The notes beneath the pieces were generated by a model, which worked only from the letters and a program-made list of their open reading frames with translations, searched no databases and was not told the origin of the DNA. A stretch of DNA of 64,000 nt from CAVVXX01 sp963707975 (GTDB taxonomy: Bacteria; Pseudomonadota; Alphaproteobacteria; Micropepsales; Micropepsaceae), in contig OY970177.1 in assembly GCA_963707975.1 (NCBI GenBank), forward strand, positions 682,001-746,000, given 5' to 3'. This document shows positions 43,520 through 52,380 of this stretch, piece after piece. How positions within the stretch are numbered: position 1 is the stretch's first letter; each line of letters opens with the position of its first letter. The position numbers and the translations under genes are program-made.

Positions 43520-44986
43520 ATGCTTAAGCTCAAAGATCCGGCACTATTGAAGACCGACGCCTATGTCGACGGCCAATGGACGAAAGCGCGCACGGCCGCG
43601 CGCTTTCCGGTGACCAACCCGTCCACGCACGAAACACTAGCCGAAGTCGCGGACCTGCTGGAGGAAGACACGCGCCTGGCCATCGAAGCGGCCAATCGCG
43701 CGTTTCCCGCGTGGGCTGCGCGTACGGCCAAGGAACGCGCTGTAATTTTGCGCAAATGGTACGATTTGATGATGGCGGCGCAGGATGATTTGGCCGCCAT
43801 CATGACCGCCGAACAGGGCAAGCCTTTGAGCGAAAGCCGGGGCGAAATTGCCTATGGCGCGGGCTTCATCGAATGGTTCGGCGAGGAAGCCAAACGCGTT
43901 TACGGCGATGTCATTCCGCAAAATGTGGCGGGCCGGCGCATCATCGTGATCAAACAGCCGATTGGCGTGGTGGGCGCGATCACGCCGTGGAATTTTCCTA
44001 ACGCCATGATCACGCGCAAATGCGCGCCGGGATTGGCGGCGGGCTGCACCGTGGTGATCAAGCCCGCTTCCGAAACGCCGTTATCGGCGCTGGCGCTGGC
44101 CGAGCTTGGCGAGCGCGCGGGCCTGCCAAAGGGCGTGTTCAATGTGGTGACGTCGGCGCACGCCAGCCGCGTCGGCGCGGAGCTCACGCAAAATCCGCTG
44201 GTGCGGAAGTTTTCCTTCACCGGCTCGACCGAGGTGGGCAAGCTGTTGATGCGCCAATGCGCCTCCACCGTGAAGAAGATTTCGCTTGAGCTTGGCGGCA
44301 ACGCGCCCTTCATCGTGTTCGATGACGCCGATCTTGACGCCGCCGTGAAAGGCGCCATCGCTTCCAAGTTCCGCAACATGGGCCAGACCTGCGTGTGCGC
44401 CAACCGCTTCCTGGTGCAGGATGGCGTCTATGACGCGTTTGCCGAGAAACTCGCCAAAGCGGTGGCCGCGTTGAATGTGGGCGACGGTTTTTCGCCGGGC
44501 GTCGAACAGGGGCCGCTGATCACCGAAGACGCGGTGGAAAAGGTTGAAAGAATGCTGAAAGACGCGACTTCGAAGGGCGCCAAGGTGACCCAGGGCGGCA
44601 AGCGCCACAGGCTTGGCGGCACATTCTTCGAGCCCACCGTTTTGCGCGATTGCACGCCCTCCATGGCCTGCGCGCAGGAAGAAATTTTCGGCCCCGTGGC
44701 GACCTTATTCCGCTTCAGCGACGATGCGGAGGCGATCAAACTCGCCAATGATACACCGTTCGGCCTTGCTTCTTATTTCTTCGCCCGCGATGTGGGGCGC
44801 GTGATGCGCGTGGCGGAGGCGCTGGAATATGGCATTGTCGGGGTCAACGAGGGGTTGATCTCCACTGAAGTGGCGCCCTTTGGCGGCATGAAAGAATCGG
44901 GGCTGGGACGCGAAGGCTCGAAATACGGTATCCAGGAATTCACCGAAGTGAAGTACATAGCGCTGGGCGGATTGGGGATAGATTGA
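43520..44986 (+). CDS. gabD: NAD(P)-dependent succinate-semialdehyde dehydrogenase
   Basis: This 488-residue aldehyde dehydrogenase is of the GabD group and oxidises succinate semialdehyde to succinate, feeding the TCA cycle. ITPWNFPNAMITRKCAPGLA is near residue 155 and SFTGSTEVGKLLM near 232. The catalytic glutamate is in ELGGNAPFIVFDDADLD, and the catalytic cysteine in NMGQTCVCANRF near 290. CTGGAG precedes the ATG. It ends 1 bp before purB. The substrate assignment is by family similarity; glutarate-semialdehyde is an alternative. Confidence 0.88.
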   Translation: MLKLKDPALLKTDAYVDGQWTKARTAARFPVTNPSTHETLAEVADLLEEDTRLAIEAANRAFPAWAARTAKERAVILRKWYDLMMAAQDDLAAIMTAEQGKPLSESRGEIAYGAGFIEWFGEEAKRVYGDVIPQNVAGRRIIVIKQPIGVVGAITPWNFPNAMITRKCAPGLAAGCTVVIKPASETPLSALALAELGERAGLPKGVFNVVTSAHASRVGAELTQNPLVRKFSFTGSTEVGKLLMRQCASTVKKISLELGGNAPFIVFDDADLDAAVKGAIASKFRNMGQTCVCANRFLVQDGVYDAFAEKLAKAVAALNVGDGFSPGVEQGPLITEDAVEKVERMLKDATSKGAKVTQGGKRHRLGGTFFEPTVLRDCTPSMACAQEEIFGPVATLFRFSDDAEAIKLANDTPFGLASYFFARDVGRVMRVAEALEYGIVGVNEGLISTEVAPFGGMKESGLGREGSKYGIQEFTEVKYIALGGLGID

Positions 44987-44987
44987 A

Positions 44988-46301
44988 ATGATTCCGCGTT
45001 ATTCGCGCGCAGAGATGACGGCGATCTGGTCGTCGGAAACGAAATTCCGCATCTGGTTCGAGATCGAGGCGCACGCGGCCGATGCGTTGGCGGAAATCGG
45101 CGTCATACCCAAGGCAGCCGCACGCGCCATCTGGGGCAAAGGCGCGCGCGCCGATTTCGATGTAGCGCGCATCGATGAAATCGAGCGCGAAGTGAAGCAC
45201 GATGTCGTGGCTTTCCTCACGCATCTGGCGGAAATCGTCGGGCCCGAGGCGCGCTTCATTCATCAAGGCATGACCTCATCGGATTTGCTTGACACCTGTC
45301 TTGCGGTTCAGCTCGCGCGCGCGGACGACATTTTGATAAAAGACGTCGATGGACTGTTGGAGGCGCTCAAGCGCCGCGCCTTCGAGCATAAATACACGCC
45401 GACTATAGGGCGCAGCCACGGCGTTCACGGCGAGCCCACCACATTCGGCGTCAAGCTTGCTGGCTTCTACGCCGAGTTTGAGCGCGCCCGCTCGCGGCTC
45501 ATCCAGGCGCGCGCCGAAGTCGCCACCTGCGCCATTTCGGGCGCCATGGGTACATTTGCCCATGTCGATCCGCGCGTGGAGGCATATGTGGCAAAGAAGA
45601 TGGGCCTCGCCATCGAGCCCGTCTCGACGCAAGTGATCCCGCGCGACCGTCACGCGATGTTTTTCGCCACGTTAGCGGTGGTCGCAAGCTCGCTGGAACG
45701 CTTGGCACTCGAAATCCGCCAATTGCAGCGCACCGAGGTGATGGAAGCCGAAGAATATTTTTCGGAAGGTCAGAAGGGCTCTTCCGCCATGCCGCACAAA
45801 CGCAATCCGGTGCTCGCGGAAAATCTAACAGGGCTCGCGCGCATGGTGCGCGCCTTTGCCTTGCCCGCGATGGAAGACGTGGCGCTGTGGCATGAGCGCG
45901 ATATTTCGCACTCTTCCGTCGAGCGTTACATAGGCCCCGACGCCACCATCACGCTCGACTTCGCGCTGGCGCGCGCGACGCAAATCATTGACAAGCTGGT
46001 TGTTTACCCCGAACGCATGAAGGCCAATCTGGAAAAGACGCAAGGGCTCGTGCACAGCCAGCGCGTGCTGCTGGCGCTGACGCAAAAGGGCCTCTCGCGC
46101 GAGGAGGCCTATGCGCTTGTGCAGCGCAATGCCATGAAAAGCTTCGAGGGAAAGGGCCAGCTTCTCGACACTCTCAAGGCCGATGCCGATGTCACGCGCG
46201 TGCTTATTGGAAAAGAATTGGAGGCGCTGTTCGACCTCGATTTCCACCTGAAATATGTCGATGCGATTTTTGACCGCGTATTCGGAGCCAAAAAAGTATA
46301 A
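44988..46301 (+). CDS. purB: Adenylosuccinate lyase
   Basis: The 437-residue fumarase/aspartase-superfamily enzyme performs two steps of purine synthesis: SAICAR to AICAR, and adenylosuccinate to AMP. The superfamily signature GSSAMPHKRNPVLAENL is near residue 263, and TSSDLLDTCLAVQL near 93 and IGRSHGVHGEPTTFG near 138 carry the active-site histidines. It starts 1 bp after gabD. Its position close to the purine cluster fits its role. Confidence 0.96.
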   Translation: MIPRYSRAEMTAIWSSETKFRIWFEIEAHAADALAEIGVIPKAAARAIWGKGARADFDVARIDEIEREVKHDVVAFLTHLAEIVGPEARFIHQGMTSSDLLDTCLAVQLARADDILIKDVDGLLEALKRRAFEHKYTPTIGRSHGVHGEPTTFGVKLAGFYAEFERARSRLIQARAEVATCAISGAMGTFAHVDPRVEAYVAKKMGLAIEPVSTQVIPRDRHAMFFATLAVVASSLERLALEIRQLQRTEVMEAEEYFSEGQKGSSAMPHKRNPVLAENLTGLARMVRAFALPAMEDVALWHERDISHSSVERYIGPDATITLDFALARATQIIDKLVVYPERMKANLEKTQGLVHSQRVLLALTQKGLSREEAYALVQRNAMKSFEGKGQLLDTLKADADVTRVLIGKELEALFDLDFHLKYVDAIFDRVFGAKKV

Positions 46302-46335
46302 TGCGCCCCATCTGTCTTGCTTGACCCGCGCGCGG

Positions 46336-46665
46336 CTATTTCTTGATTTCACTTTCGATTTGCTCGGCTGCGACGCTTAGCAGCTCTTCCATCTTACGCC
46401 GGATCATATGATCGGATTGCTTGACGCCTTTGGCGCCGAAGTCCTTGCGGATTTTGCGGAAAACGTCTTCGTCGCCTGCTTCCTCGAAATCGGCCTGCAC
46501 GACCTCGCGCGCGTAAGCGTCGGCGGCGGCGCCGGTAAGGCCCATTTCGCCGGCCGCCCACAGTCCCAGCAGATTGTTGCGCCGGGCCATGACCTTGAAG
46601 CGCAATTCTTCATCATGCGCCCATTTCGATTCGAAACTTTTCTCACGCTTCTCGAAGCTGGTCAT
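46336..46665 (-). CDS. DUF1476 protein, zeta-like F1-ATPase inhibitor family
   Basis: The 109-residue protein starts at MTSFEKREKSFESKWAHDEE (46665); the longer frame to 46800 is not supported. It is the alphaproteobacterial DUF1476 family, which includes the zeta subunit of Paracoccus F1-ATPase, a natural inhibitor of ATP hydrolysis. The N-terminal helix and the RRNNLLGLWAAGEMGL block are typical. It is divergent from purC, the usual alphaproteobacterial order. Confidence 0.9.
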   Translation of the reverse strand: MTSFEKREKSFESKWAHDEELRFKVMARRNNLLGLWAAGEMGLTGAAADAYAREVVQADFEEAGDEDVFRKIRKDFGAKGVKQSDHMIRRKMEELLSVAAEQIESEIKK

Positions 46666-46817
46666 CACATAATTCCTTGATTTTATTGCGATTCTCGACG
46701 CGATCTGCCGCAGCCCATGCGAACCATAGCGAAACTTTGGCCCAAGCGCGACCATGCTGTTAAGGACACATTCTGCGGCGTTGCCGTGAGGGGCGGCCAT
46801 CCGCTAAGTTGGCTTGC

Positions 46818-46838
46818 AACGGGGCTTGCAGCCCCGTT
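46818..46838 (+). promoter_or_regulatory. Hairpin in the purC leader, possible attenuator
   Basis: A perfect 9-bp stem AACGGGGCT/AGCCCCGTT with a 3-base loop is followed by TTCGCGTTTT. It lies 67 bp before the purC start, between divergent genes, where no upstream + strand gene needs a terminator. It could attenuate purine synthesis transcription. Confidence 0.45.
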
Positions 46839-46905
46839 TCGCGTTTTAGCGAGCCCCTCGTCTTCGTGATTGGACGCGCGGCGCATCAGCCAAGGACGCA
46901 TTCCC

Positions 46906-47668
46906 ATGAAACGGCGCCGGATGATTTACGAGGGCAAGGCCAAGATCCTCTATGAGGGGCCGGAGCCAGGCACGCTGGTCCAGTATTTCAAGGACGACAC
47001 CACCGCGTTCGATGCAAAAAAGAAAGCGACCATCGAAGGCAAGGGCGTGCTCAACAACCGCATCTGCGAATATCTGATGACGCAGCTTAATGCCATCGGC
47101 GTGCCGACGCATTTCGTGCGCCGCCTCAATATGCGCGAGCAGTTGGTCAAGGAAGTCGAAATCATTCCGCTGGAAGTCGTGGTGCGCAATGTCGCGGCGG
47201 GTTCGCATGTCCAAGCGGCTCGGCATCGAGGAAGGCACCGTGCTGCCGCGCTCGATCATCGAGTATTATTACAAGAACGACAAACTGCATGACCCCTGGG
47301 TCTGCGAAGAGCACATCACAGCCTTCGGCTGGGCGAGCCCGCAGGACCTCGACGACATCGTGAACCTGACCATCCGCATCAACGATTTTCTTTCCGGCCT
47401 GTTTTTGGGCGCCGGCATCAAGCTCGTCGATTTCAAGGTTGAGTTCGGCCGGCTGTGGGAAAACGAATTCATGCGCATCGTGCTGGCCGACGAGATCAGC
47501 CCCGATTCCTGCCGGTTGTGGGACATCCAGACCAACGAAAAGCTGGACAAGGACCGTTTCCGCCGCGATCTGGGCGGCGTTGTCGAGGCCTATTCCGAAG
47601 TCGCGCGGCGGCTTGGCATCATGCCCGAATCCATTCAGGGCGAGAGCGAAGGGCCCGGTTTTGGTGAA
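46906..47668 (+). pseudogene. purC: SAICAR synthetase, one +1 shift; continues into PurS
   Basis: PurC makes SAICAR from CAIR and aspartate. The start is MKRRRMIYEGKAKILYEGPE at 46906. Frame 1 continues to VVVRNVAAGS. An extra C at 47206 shifts the frame, and frame 2 gives MSKRLGIEEGTVLPRSIIEY, then DEISPDSCRLWD and ARRLGIMPES, the PurC C-terminus. No stop separates it from PurS: after about 13 further residues the frame enters PurS at M (47669). The insertion is probably an error. The missing stop could be real or a second error. Confidence 0.85.
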
Positions 47669-47911
47669 ATGAAGGCGCGCGTTTTTATAACCTTGAAGAA
47701 CGGCGTGCTCGATCCGCAAGGAAAGGCGATCGGCCACGCTTTGCACGGGCTGGGTTTCGCTAAAGTGGGCGAAGTGCGCCAGGGCAAGATCATCGACATC
47801 GAGCTTGCTGAAACGGATAAAACGCGCGCCCGCACTGTGCTGAAAGAGATGTGCGAAAAGCTGCTGGCCAACACCGTGATCGAGAAATACGAGATCGAGC
47901 TGAACGCATGA
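47669..47911 (+). CDS. purS: FGAM synthetase subunit PurS
   Basis: MKARVFITLKNGVLDPQGKA begins an 80-residue PurS, the small subunit that bridges PurL and PurQ in the three-part FGAM synthetase. GFAKVGEVRQGKIIDIELAE and LLANTVIEKYEIEL are the conserved core and end. In this sequence it is in frame with purC, without a stop between them. A TGA 4 bp before the ATG (47665-47667) lies in another frame and would be the natural purC stop if one indel were corrected. The stop overlaps purQ (ATGA). Confidence 0.85.
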   Translation: MKARVFITLKNGVLDPQGKAIGHALHGLGFAKVGEVRQGKIIDIELAETDKTRARTVLKEMCEKLLANTVIEKYEIELNA

Positions 47912-48578
47912 AATCCGCGGTCATCGTGTTTCCCGCTTCCAATTGCGACCGCGACGCGGCCGTGGCGCTGGAAAGATGACCGGCAAGAAGCCCCACATGG
48001 TATGGCATCGACGAGCGGAATTGCCGCCAGTCGACCTGATCGTGCTGCCAGGCGGCTTTTCCTATGGCGATTATCTGCGCTGCGGCGCCATGGCGGCCCA
48101 GTCGCGCATCATGCGCGACGTAAAGGCCAAGGCCGAAAAGGGCGGCGCGGTGCTTGGCATCTGCAACGGCTTTCAGGTGCTGACCGAAGCGGGGCTGCTG
48201 CCGGGCGCGCTGATGCGCAATGCCGAACCTCAAATTCGTCTGCCGGCCAGTTGGCTTGGTCGTCGAGGAAACACAGTCAACTTTCACCCGCAAATATGAC
48301 AAAGGCCAGGGCGTGCACTTTTCCCGTCGCGAATGGCGAATGGCAATTATTTTGCCGATGAGGAAACTCTCGATCGTCTCGAAGGCGAAAACCGCATTGT
48401 GTTCCGCTATGCCGAAAACGATAATCCCAATGGCTCGGCACGCAACATTGCCGGCATATTGAATGAAAAGCGCAACGTGCTGGGCCTGATGCCGCATCCC
48501 GAGCGCGCCTGCGATCCGCTATTGGGTTGCACCGACGGCGAAAAGCTGTTCAAGAGCCTCATCGAAACCTTGTCATGA
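47908..48578 (+). pseudogene. purQ: FGAM synthetase glutaminase subunit, four frame breaks
   Basis: PurQ supplies ammonia from glutamine to FGAM synthetase. The protein reads on across four frames: MKSAVIVFPASNCDRDAAVA, then (one base missing near 47975) HMVWHR and DLIVLPGGFSYGDYLRCGAM, with the glutaminase nucleophile in GGAVLGICNGFQVLTEAGLL. One extra base near 48229 gives KFVCRPVGLVVEE. Extra bases in 48319-48322 and near 48341 give FPVANGE and NYFADEETLDRLEGENRIVF. The end, VLGLMPHPERACD, holds the catalytic His-Glu. Nothing conserved is missing, so these look like sequence errors. Confidence 0.88.
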
Positions 48579-50782
48579 ACGCGATCACGCCCGTAATCGT
48601 CCGCGAGCACGGCCTCACGGACGAAGAATATAACCGCATCATGCGACTGCTCGAACCGCGAGCCCAACCTGGTCGAACTCGGCATTTTTTCAGGTGATGT
48701 GGAGCGAGCATTGCTCTTACAAGTCCACGCGCGCATATCTGCGCCGCTTGCCAACCAAGGCTCCGCATGGTGATTCAGGGGCCCGGCGAAAATGCCGGCG
48801 TCATCGATATCGGCGATGGCGACGCCGCCATCTTCAAGATGGAAAGCCACAATCATCCGTCCTTCATCGAGCCCTATCAGGGCGCCGCCACCGGCGTTGG
48901 CGGCATCATGCGCGATGTCTTCACCATGGGCGCGCGGCCTGTCGCCATGATGAATGCGCTGCGCTTCGGCGAGCCGTCGCATCCCAAGACCCGGCATCTG
49001 GTTTCTGGCGTGGTTGTCAGGCATCGGCGGTTACGGCAATTGCATGGGCGTGCCCACAGTGGGCGGCGAAGTGAATTTCCATCGCTCTTACAACGGCAAT
49101 ATTCTGGTCAACGCGATGTGCGTGGGCCTTGCCCGCGCCGACAGGATTTTCAAATCGGCGGCCAGGGGTGCCGGCAATCCGGTCGTCTATGTCGGTTCCA
49201 AAACAGGGCGCGACGGCATTCATGGCGCCACCATGGCGTCAGCACGAGTTCAGCGAAGATGCGGAAGAAAAACGGCCCACCGTGCAGGTGGGCGATCCCT
49301 TCACCGAGAAATTGCTGCTGGAAGCCTGCCTCGAATTGATGGCGACCGACGCCATCATCGCCATTCAGGACATGGGTGCTGCGGGTCTCACCTCATCGTC
49401 GGCCGAGATGGCGTCGAAGGGCGGCTCCGGCATCGAGCTCGACCTCGATCAGGTGCCCTGCCGCGAAGAAGGCATGACCGCTTACGAAATGATGCTGTCG
49501 GAATCCCAGGAACGCATGCTGATAGTGCTGAAACCAGGCCGCGAGGCCGAAGCAGAGCGCATTTTCAGGAAATGGGAACTGGACTTTGCGGTTATTGGCA
49601 CGACCACCGACACGAGCCGTCTAGTGATACGACATAAGGGTGAAGTGGCCGCCGAAATTCCGGTGCATGCGCTGTCCGAGGAAGCGCCCATCTATGAACG
49701 CCCATACAAGCGGCGCAAACCGCAGACGGACTTGAAGCCGGGCATAGTCAAAGCGCGGCCAATTTCGCAATCTTTGCTCAAGCTGCTTGCTTCTCCCGAT
49801 CTTTGCTCTCGGCACTGGGTGTGGGAACAATATGATTATTCCGTCATGGCCGACACGGTGCAGCCGCCGGGCGGGGACGCGGCGGTGGTGCGCGTGCACG
49901 GCAGCAAAAAGGCGTTGGCGATTGCCAGCGATGTCACGCCGCGCTATTGCAAAGCCGACCCCTTCGAAGGCGCCAAGCAGGCGGTTGCCGAATGCTGGCG
50001 CAACTTGACCGCCACGGGCGCGCGCCCGCTTGCCGTCACCGACAATCTCAATTTCGGCAATCCCGAAAAGCCGGAGGTGATGGGCGAAATCGTCTCCGCC
50101 ATTGAGGGCATCGCCGAGGCCTGCAGGGCGTTTGCCTTCCCTGTCGTTTCGGGACAATTGCTCGCTTTATAACGAGACCAACGGCGAGGCGATCATGCCG
50201 ACGCCCGCCATCGGCGGCGTGGGTCTCCTCAAAGACCTGCACCGGATGGCGACCATTGCTTTCAAGCGCGATGGCGATGCCATTCATTTTGATCGGCGAA
50301 ACCAAAGGTCATCTTGGTCAATCGATTTACTTGCGCGAGATCGAGGGTCGTGAAGAAGGCGCGGCCCCGCCTGTCGATCTCGCAAGTGAAAAACGCAATG
50401 GCGACTTCGTACGCAGCCTGATTGAGAGCGGACGCATCACACAGCGCATGATGTCTCGGACGGCGGCCTGCTGATAGCCGTGGCCGAAATGGTTATGGCG
50501 GGCGGCATCGGCGCCGATTTTGTGGCGCCCAAGATTGCCAGCGGCGCCGAGGCGGCGGCCTTCGGCGAGGATCAGGGCCGTTATGTGATCACCGCCTCAC
50601 AGAAAGAGGCGGATCGCATCAACGCCGAAGCCAGGGCCGCTGGCGTGCCGGTCACTTCCATCGGGCGGACGGGTGGCAACAAATTGATGATCGTGGGGGC
50701 ACAAAGCCTGAGCGTCGCCGCTCTTCGCGAGGCGCATGAAAGCTGGTTTCCTGCTTATATGGAAGGCGAACTGACGGTCTAG
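48575..50782 (+). pseudogene. purL: FGAM synthetase large subunit, eight frame breaks
   Basis: PurL is the ATP-dependent synthase subunit of FGAM synthetase, about 735 residues in the small-PurL form that needs PurS and PurQ. It begins MNAITPVIVREHGLTDEEYN at 48575, overlapping purQ by 4 bp. Frame changes are needed near 48654, 48693, 48766, 49016, 49245, 50154 and 50285 (extra base each) and 50446 (missing base). Conserved blocks appear in order: VMWSEHCSYKSTRAYL, KMESHNHPSFIEPYQGAATG, RDVFTMGARPVAMMN, AIQDMGAAGLTSSSAEMASK, PLAVTDNLNFGNPEKPE and VSDGGLL. The longest intact run is 49250-50150. An essential-type gene with this many indels most likely reflects poor consensus sequence. Confidence 0.88.
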
Positions 50783-50839
50783 TTCACGCGCCCTGAACAA
50801 AGCGGTACATTGTGATTGTTCAGCAGTGGAGAGTTACGC

Positions 50840-51070
50840 ATGGCGATGTCCATTGCGGAGATCGAAAAGCTGATACGTGCGGCGTTCCCGGATGCGGATG
50901 TAACGATCAAGGATCTTGCCGGCGACGGCGACCATTATGCCGCCATGGTGGTATCGAGCGCCTTCAAGGGCAAAACGCGCATCCAGCAGCATCAGATGGT
51001 TTACGACGCGTTGAAGGGCCGCATGGGCGGGCAGCTTCATGCACTTTCGCTGCAAACGGCCGCAAAATGA
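50840..51070 (+). CDS. bolA: BolA-family protein
   Basis: This 76-residue protein, starting at MAMSIAEIEKLIRAAFPDA (50840), is of the BolA/IbaG family. DGDHYAAMVVSSAFKGKTRI, with its conserved histidine, and QHQMVYDALKGRMGGQLHAL are the core. BolA proteins pair with monothiol glutaredoxins to bind a [2Fe-2S] cluster. The grxD gene follows 67 bp downstream, as in many alphaproteobacteria. Confidence 0.92.
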   Translation: MAMSIAEIEKLIRAAFPDADVTIKDLAGDGDHYAAMVVSSAFKGKTRIQQHQMVYDALKGRMGGQLHALSLQTAAK

Positions 51071-51137
51071 TTATGCGTCCGCTTGACGTTATTCCCAGCG
51101 AAACCTATCTCTAGCTTGGTCACGCGAGAAAACCATC

Positions 51138-51473
51138 ATGTCCAATCCGATTGCCGAGCGTATCAAGTCTGACATCGACGCCAACGACGTCGTGCTGTTC
51201 ATGAAAGGCACGCCGGTGTTTCCGCAATGCGGATTTTCCGCGGCCGTGGTTGGCGCTCTGACCGAGCTTGGCGTGCCCTTCAAAGCCATCGACGTGCTGA
51301 AAGACCCGGAAATCCGCCAGGGCATCAAGGAATTCTCGAACTGGCCGACGATCCCACAGCTTTACGTGAAAGGCGAATTCGTTGGCGGCTCCGACATCGT
51401 GCGAGAGATGTTCGAGCTGGGCGAGCTTAAGTCCTTTTTCGAAAGCCGCGGCGTGCGGCTGCAGGCAGCCTGA
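51138..51473 (+). CDS. grxD: Monothiol glutaredoxin, Grx4 type
   Basis: The 111-residue protein carries the CGFS active site in VVLFMKGTPVFPQCGFSAAV near residue 32. NWPTIPQLYVKGEFVGGSDI, with the cis-proline and glutathione-binding residues, is near 68. Monothiol glutaredoxins carry and deliver [2Fe-2S] clusters, together with BolA, whose gene is just upstream. Confidence 0.96.
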   Translation: MSNPIAERIKSDIDANDVVLFMKGTPVFPQCGFSAAVVGALTELGVPFKAIDVLKDPEIRQGIKEFSNWPTIPQLYVKGEFVGGSDIVREMFELGELKSFFESRGVRLQAA

Positions 51474-51497
51474 TATCGAATAAGCCTGCCAACCGCC

Positions 51498-52115
51498 CTA
51501 GCGCGAATAGAACTCCACCACCAGGCTCGGCTGCATTTGTGAGGCATACGGCACATCGCCGAGCTTCGGCGTGCGCACGAATTTCGCGCTCATCTTGCCG
51601 TGGTCGGCGAGAATGTAATCGGGCACATCGCGCTCGGCGCTTTTGGCGGCCTCGATCACCAGCGCCATCTCGCGGGCGTTGGGCTTGAGCTCGATGGTGT
51701 CACCTTCCTTCACCAGATAACTCGCAATGGTGACGCGCTTGCCGTTAACCGTGACATGGCCGTGGCTCACCAGCTGGCGCGCGGCAAATGGCGTGGGCAC
51801 GAATTTGGCTCGGAAAATCACCGCGTCAAGGCGGCGCTCCAGAAGGCCGATCATGTGCTCGCCGGTGTCGCCCGTCTTGCGCGAGGCCTCCTGGTAATAG
51901 CGGCGAAACTGCCGCTCGGTGATATTGCCGTAATAGCCCTTGAGCTTCTGCTTGGCGTGGAGTTGTGTTCCGTAATCGGAAAGCTTGCGCGATTTGCGCT
52001 GACCATGCTGGCCGGGGCCATAGGAACGCTTGTTTACGGGGCTTTTGTTGCGGCCCCAGATATTTTCGCCAACGCGGCGTTCAAGCTTGTATTTCGAGGT
52101 CGTGCGTTTTGTCAT
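51498..52115 (-). CDS. rpsD: 30S ribosomal protein S4
   Basis: The 205-residue S4 binds 16S rRNA early in 30S assembly. The start MTKRTTSKYKLERRVGENIW and the run GPGQHGQRKSRKLSDYGTQL lead to the S4 RNA-binding domain (RLDAVIFRAKFVPTPFAARQ, then VSHGHVTVNGKRVTIASYLV). It is full length and stands alone, not in an alpha operon, as in other alphaproteobacteria. Confidence 0.97.
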   Translation of the reverse strand: MTKRTTSKYKLERRVGENIWGRNKSPVNKRSYGPGQHGQRKSRKLSDYGTQLHAKQKLKGYYGNITERQFRRYYQEASRKTGDTGEHMIGLLERRLDAVIFRAKFVPTPFAARQLVSHGHVTVNGKRVTIASYLVKEGDTIELKPNAREMALVIEAAKSAERDVPDYILADHGKMSAKFVRTPKLGDVPYASQMQPSLVVEFYSR

Positions 52116-52225
52116 GCCATGGTCCGTTTGAGGGGGTGCGCCCCCCGCGAAAGCGGCGCACTATAGCGGCGAGCTTTGTCCTGTCAAACGGCGGTCAGGC
52201 GCTGGCTTGTCATCTTGTCCGTCCC

Positions 52226-52318
52226 TTATTTTTTCTCCCGCCGATAGGTAAGGACCTGAAATATCAACGCCAGAACGCCCACGATCAGCCCGGCCAGGGC
52301 AATAACGCTCATTTTCAT
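52226..52318 (-). CDS. Possible 30-residue single-helix membrane peptide
   Basis: MKMSVIALAGLIVGVLALIF followed by QVLTYRREKK is a single membrane helix with a positive tail. GGGAGAG lies 6-12 bp before the ATG. It is between rpsD and the TrmJ-like gene on the same strand. Short frames like this can arise by chance, so support is limited. Confidence 0.4.
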   Translation of the reverse strand: MKMSVIALAGLIVGVLALIFQVLTYRREKK

Positions 52319-52380
52319 CGTGTGCTCTCCCAAATGTGCCCGTAAGGATAAAATGCTCTCCCGCGTTCTGCAACTCGCGC

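Noticed and set aside
47669..47911. purS missing from the purine cluster
   Set aside because: At first no separate purS frame appears between purC and purQ, but the end of the purC frame is PurS, starting at 47669.
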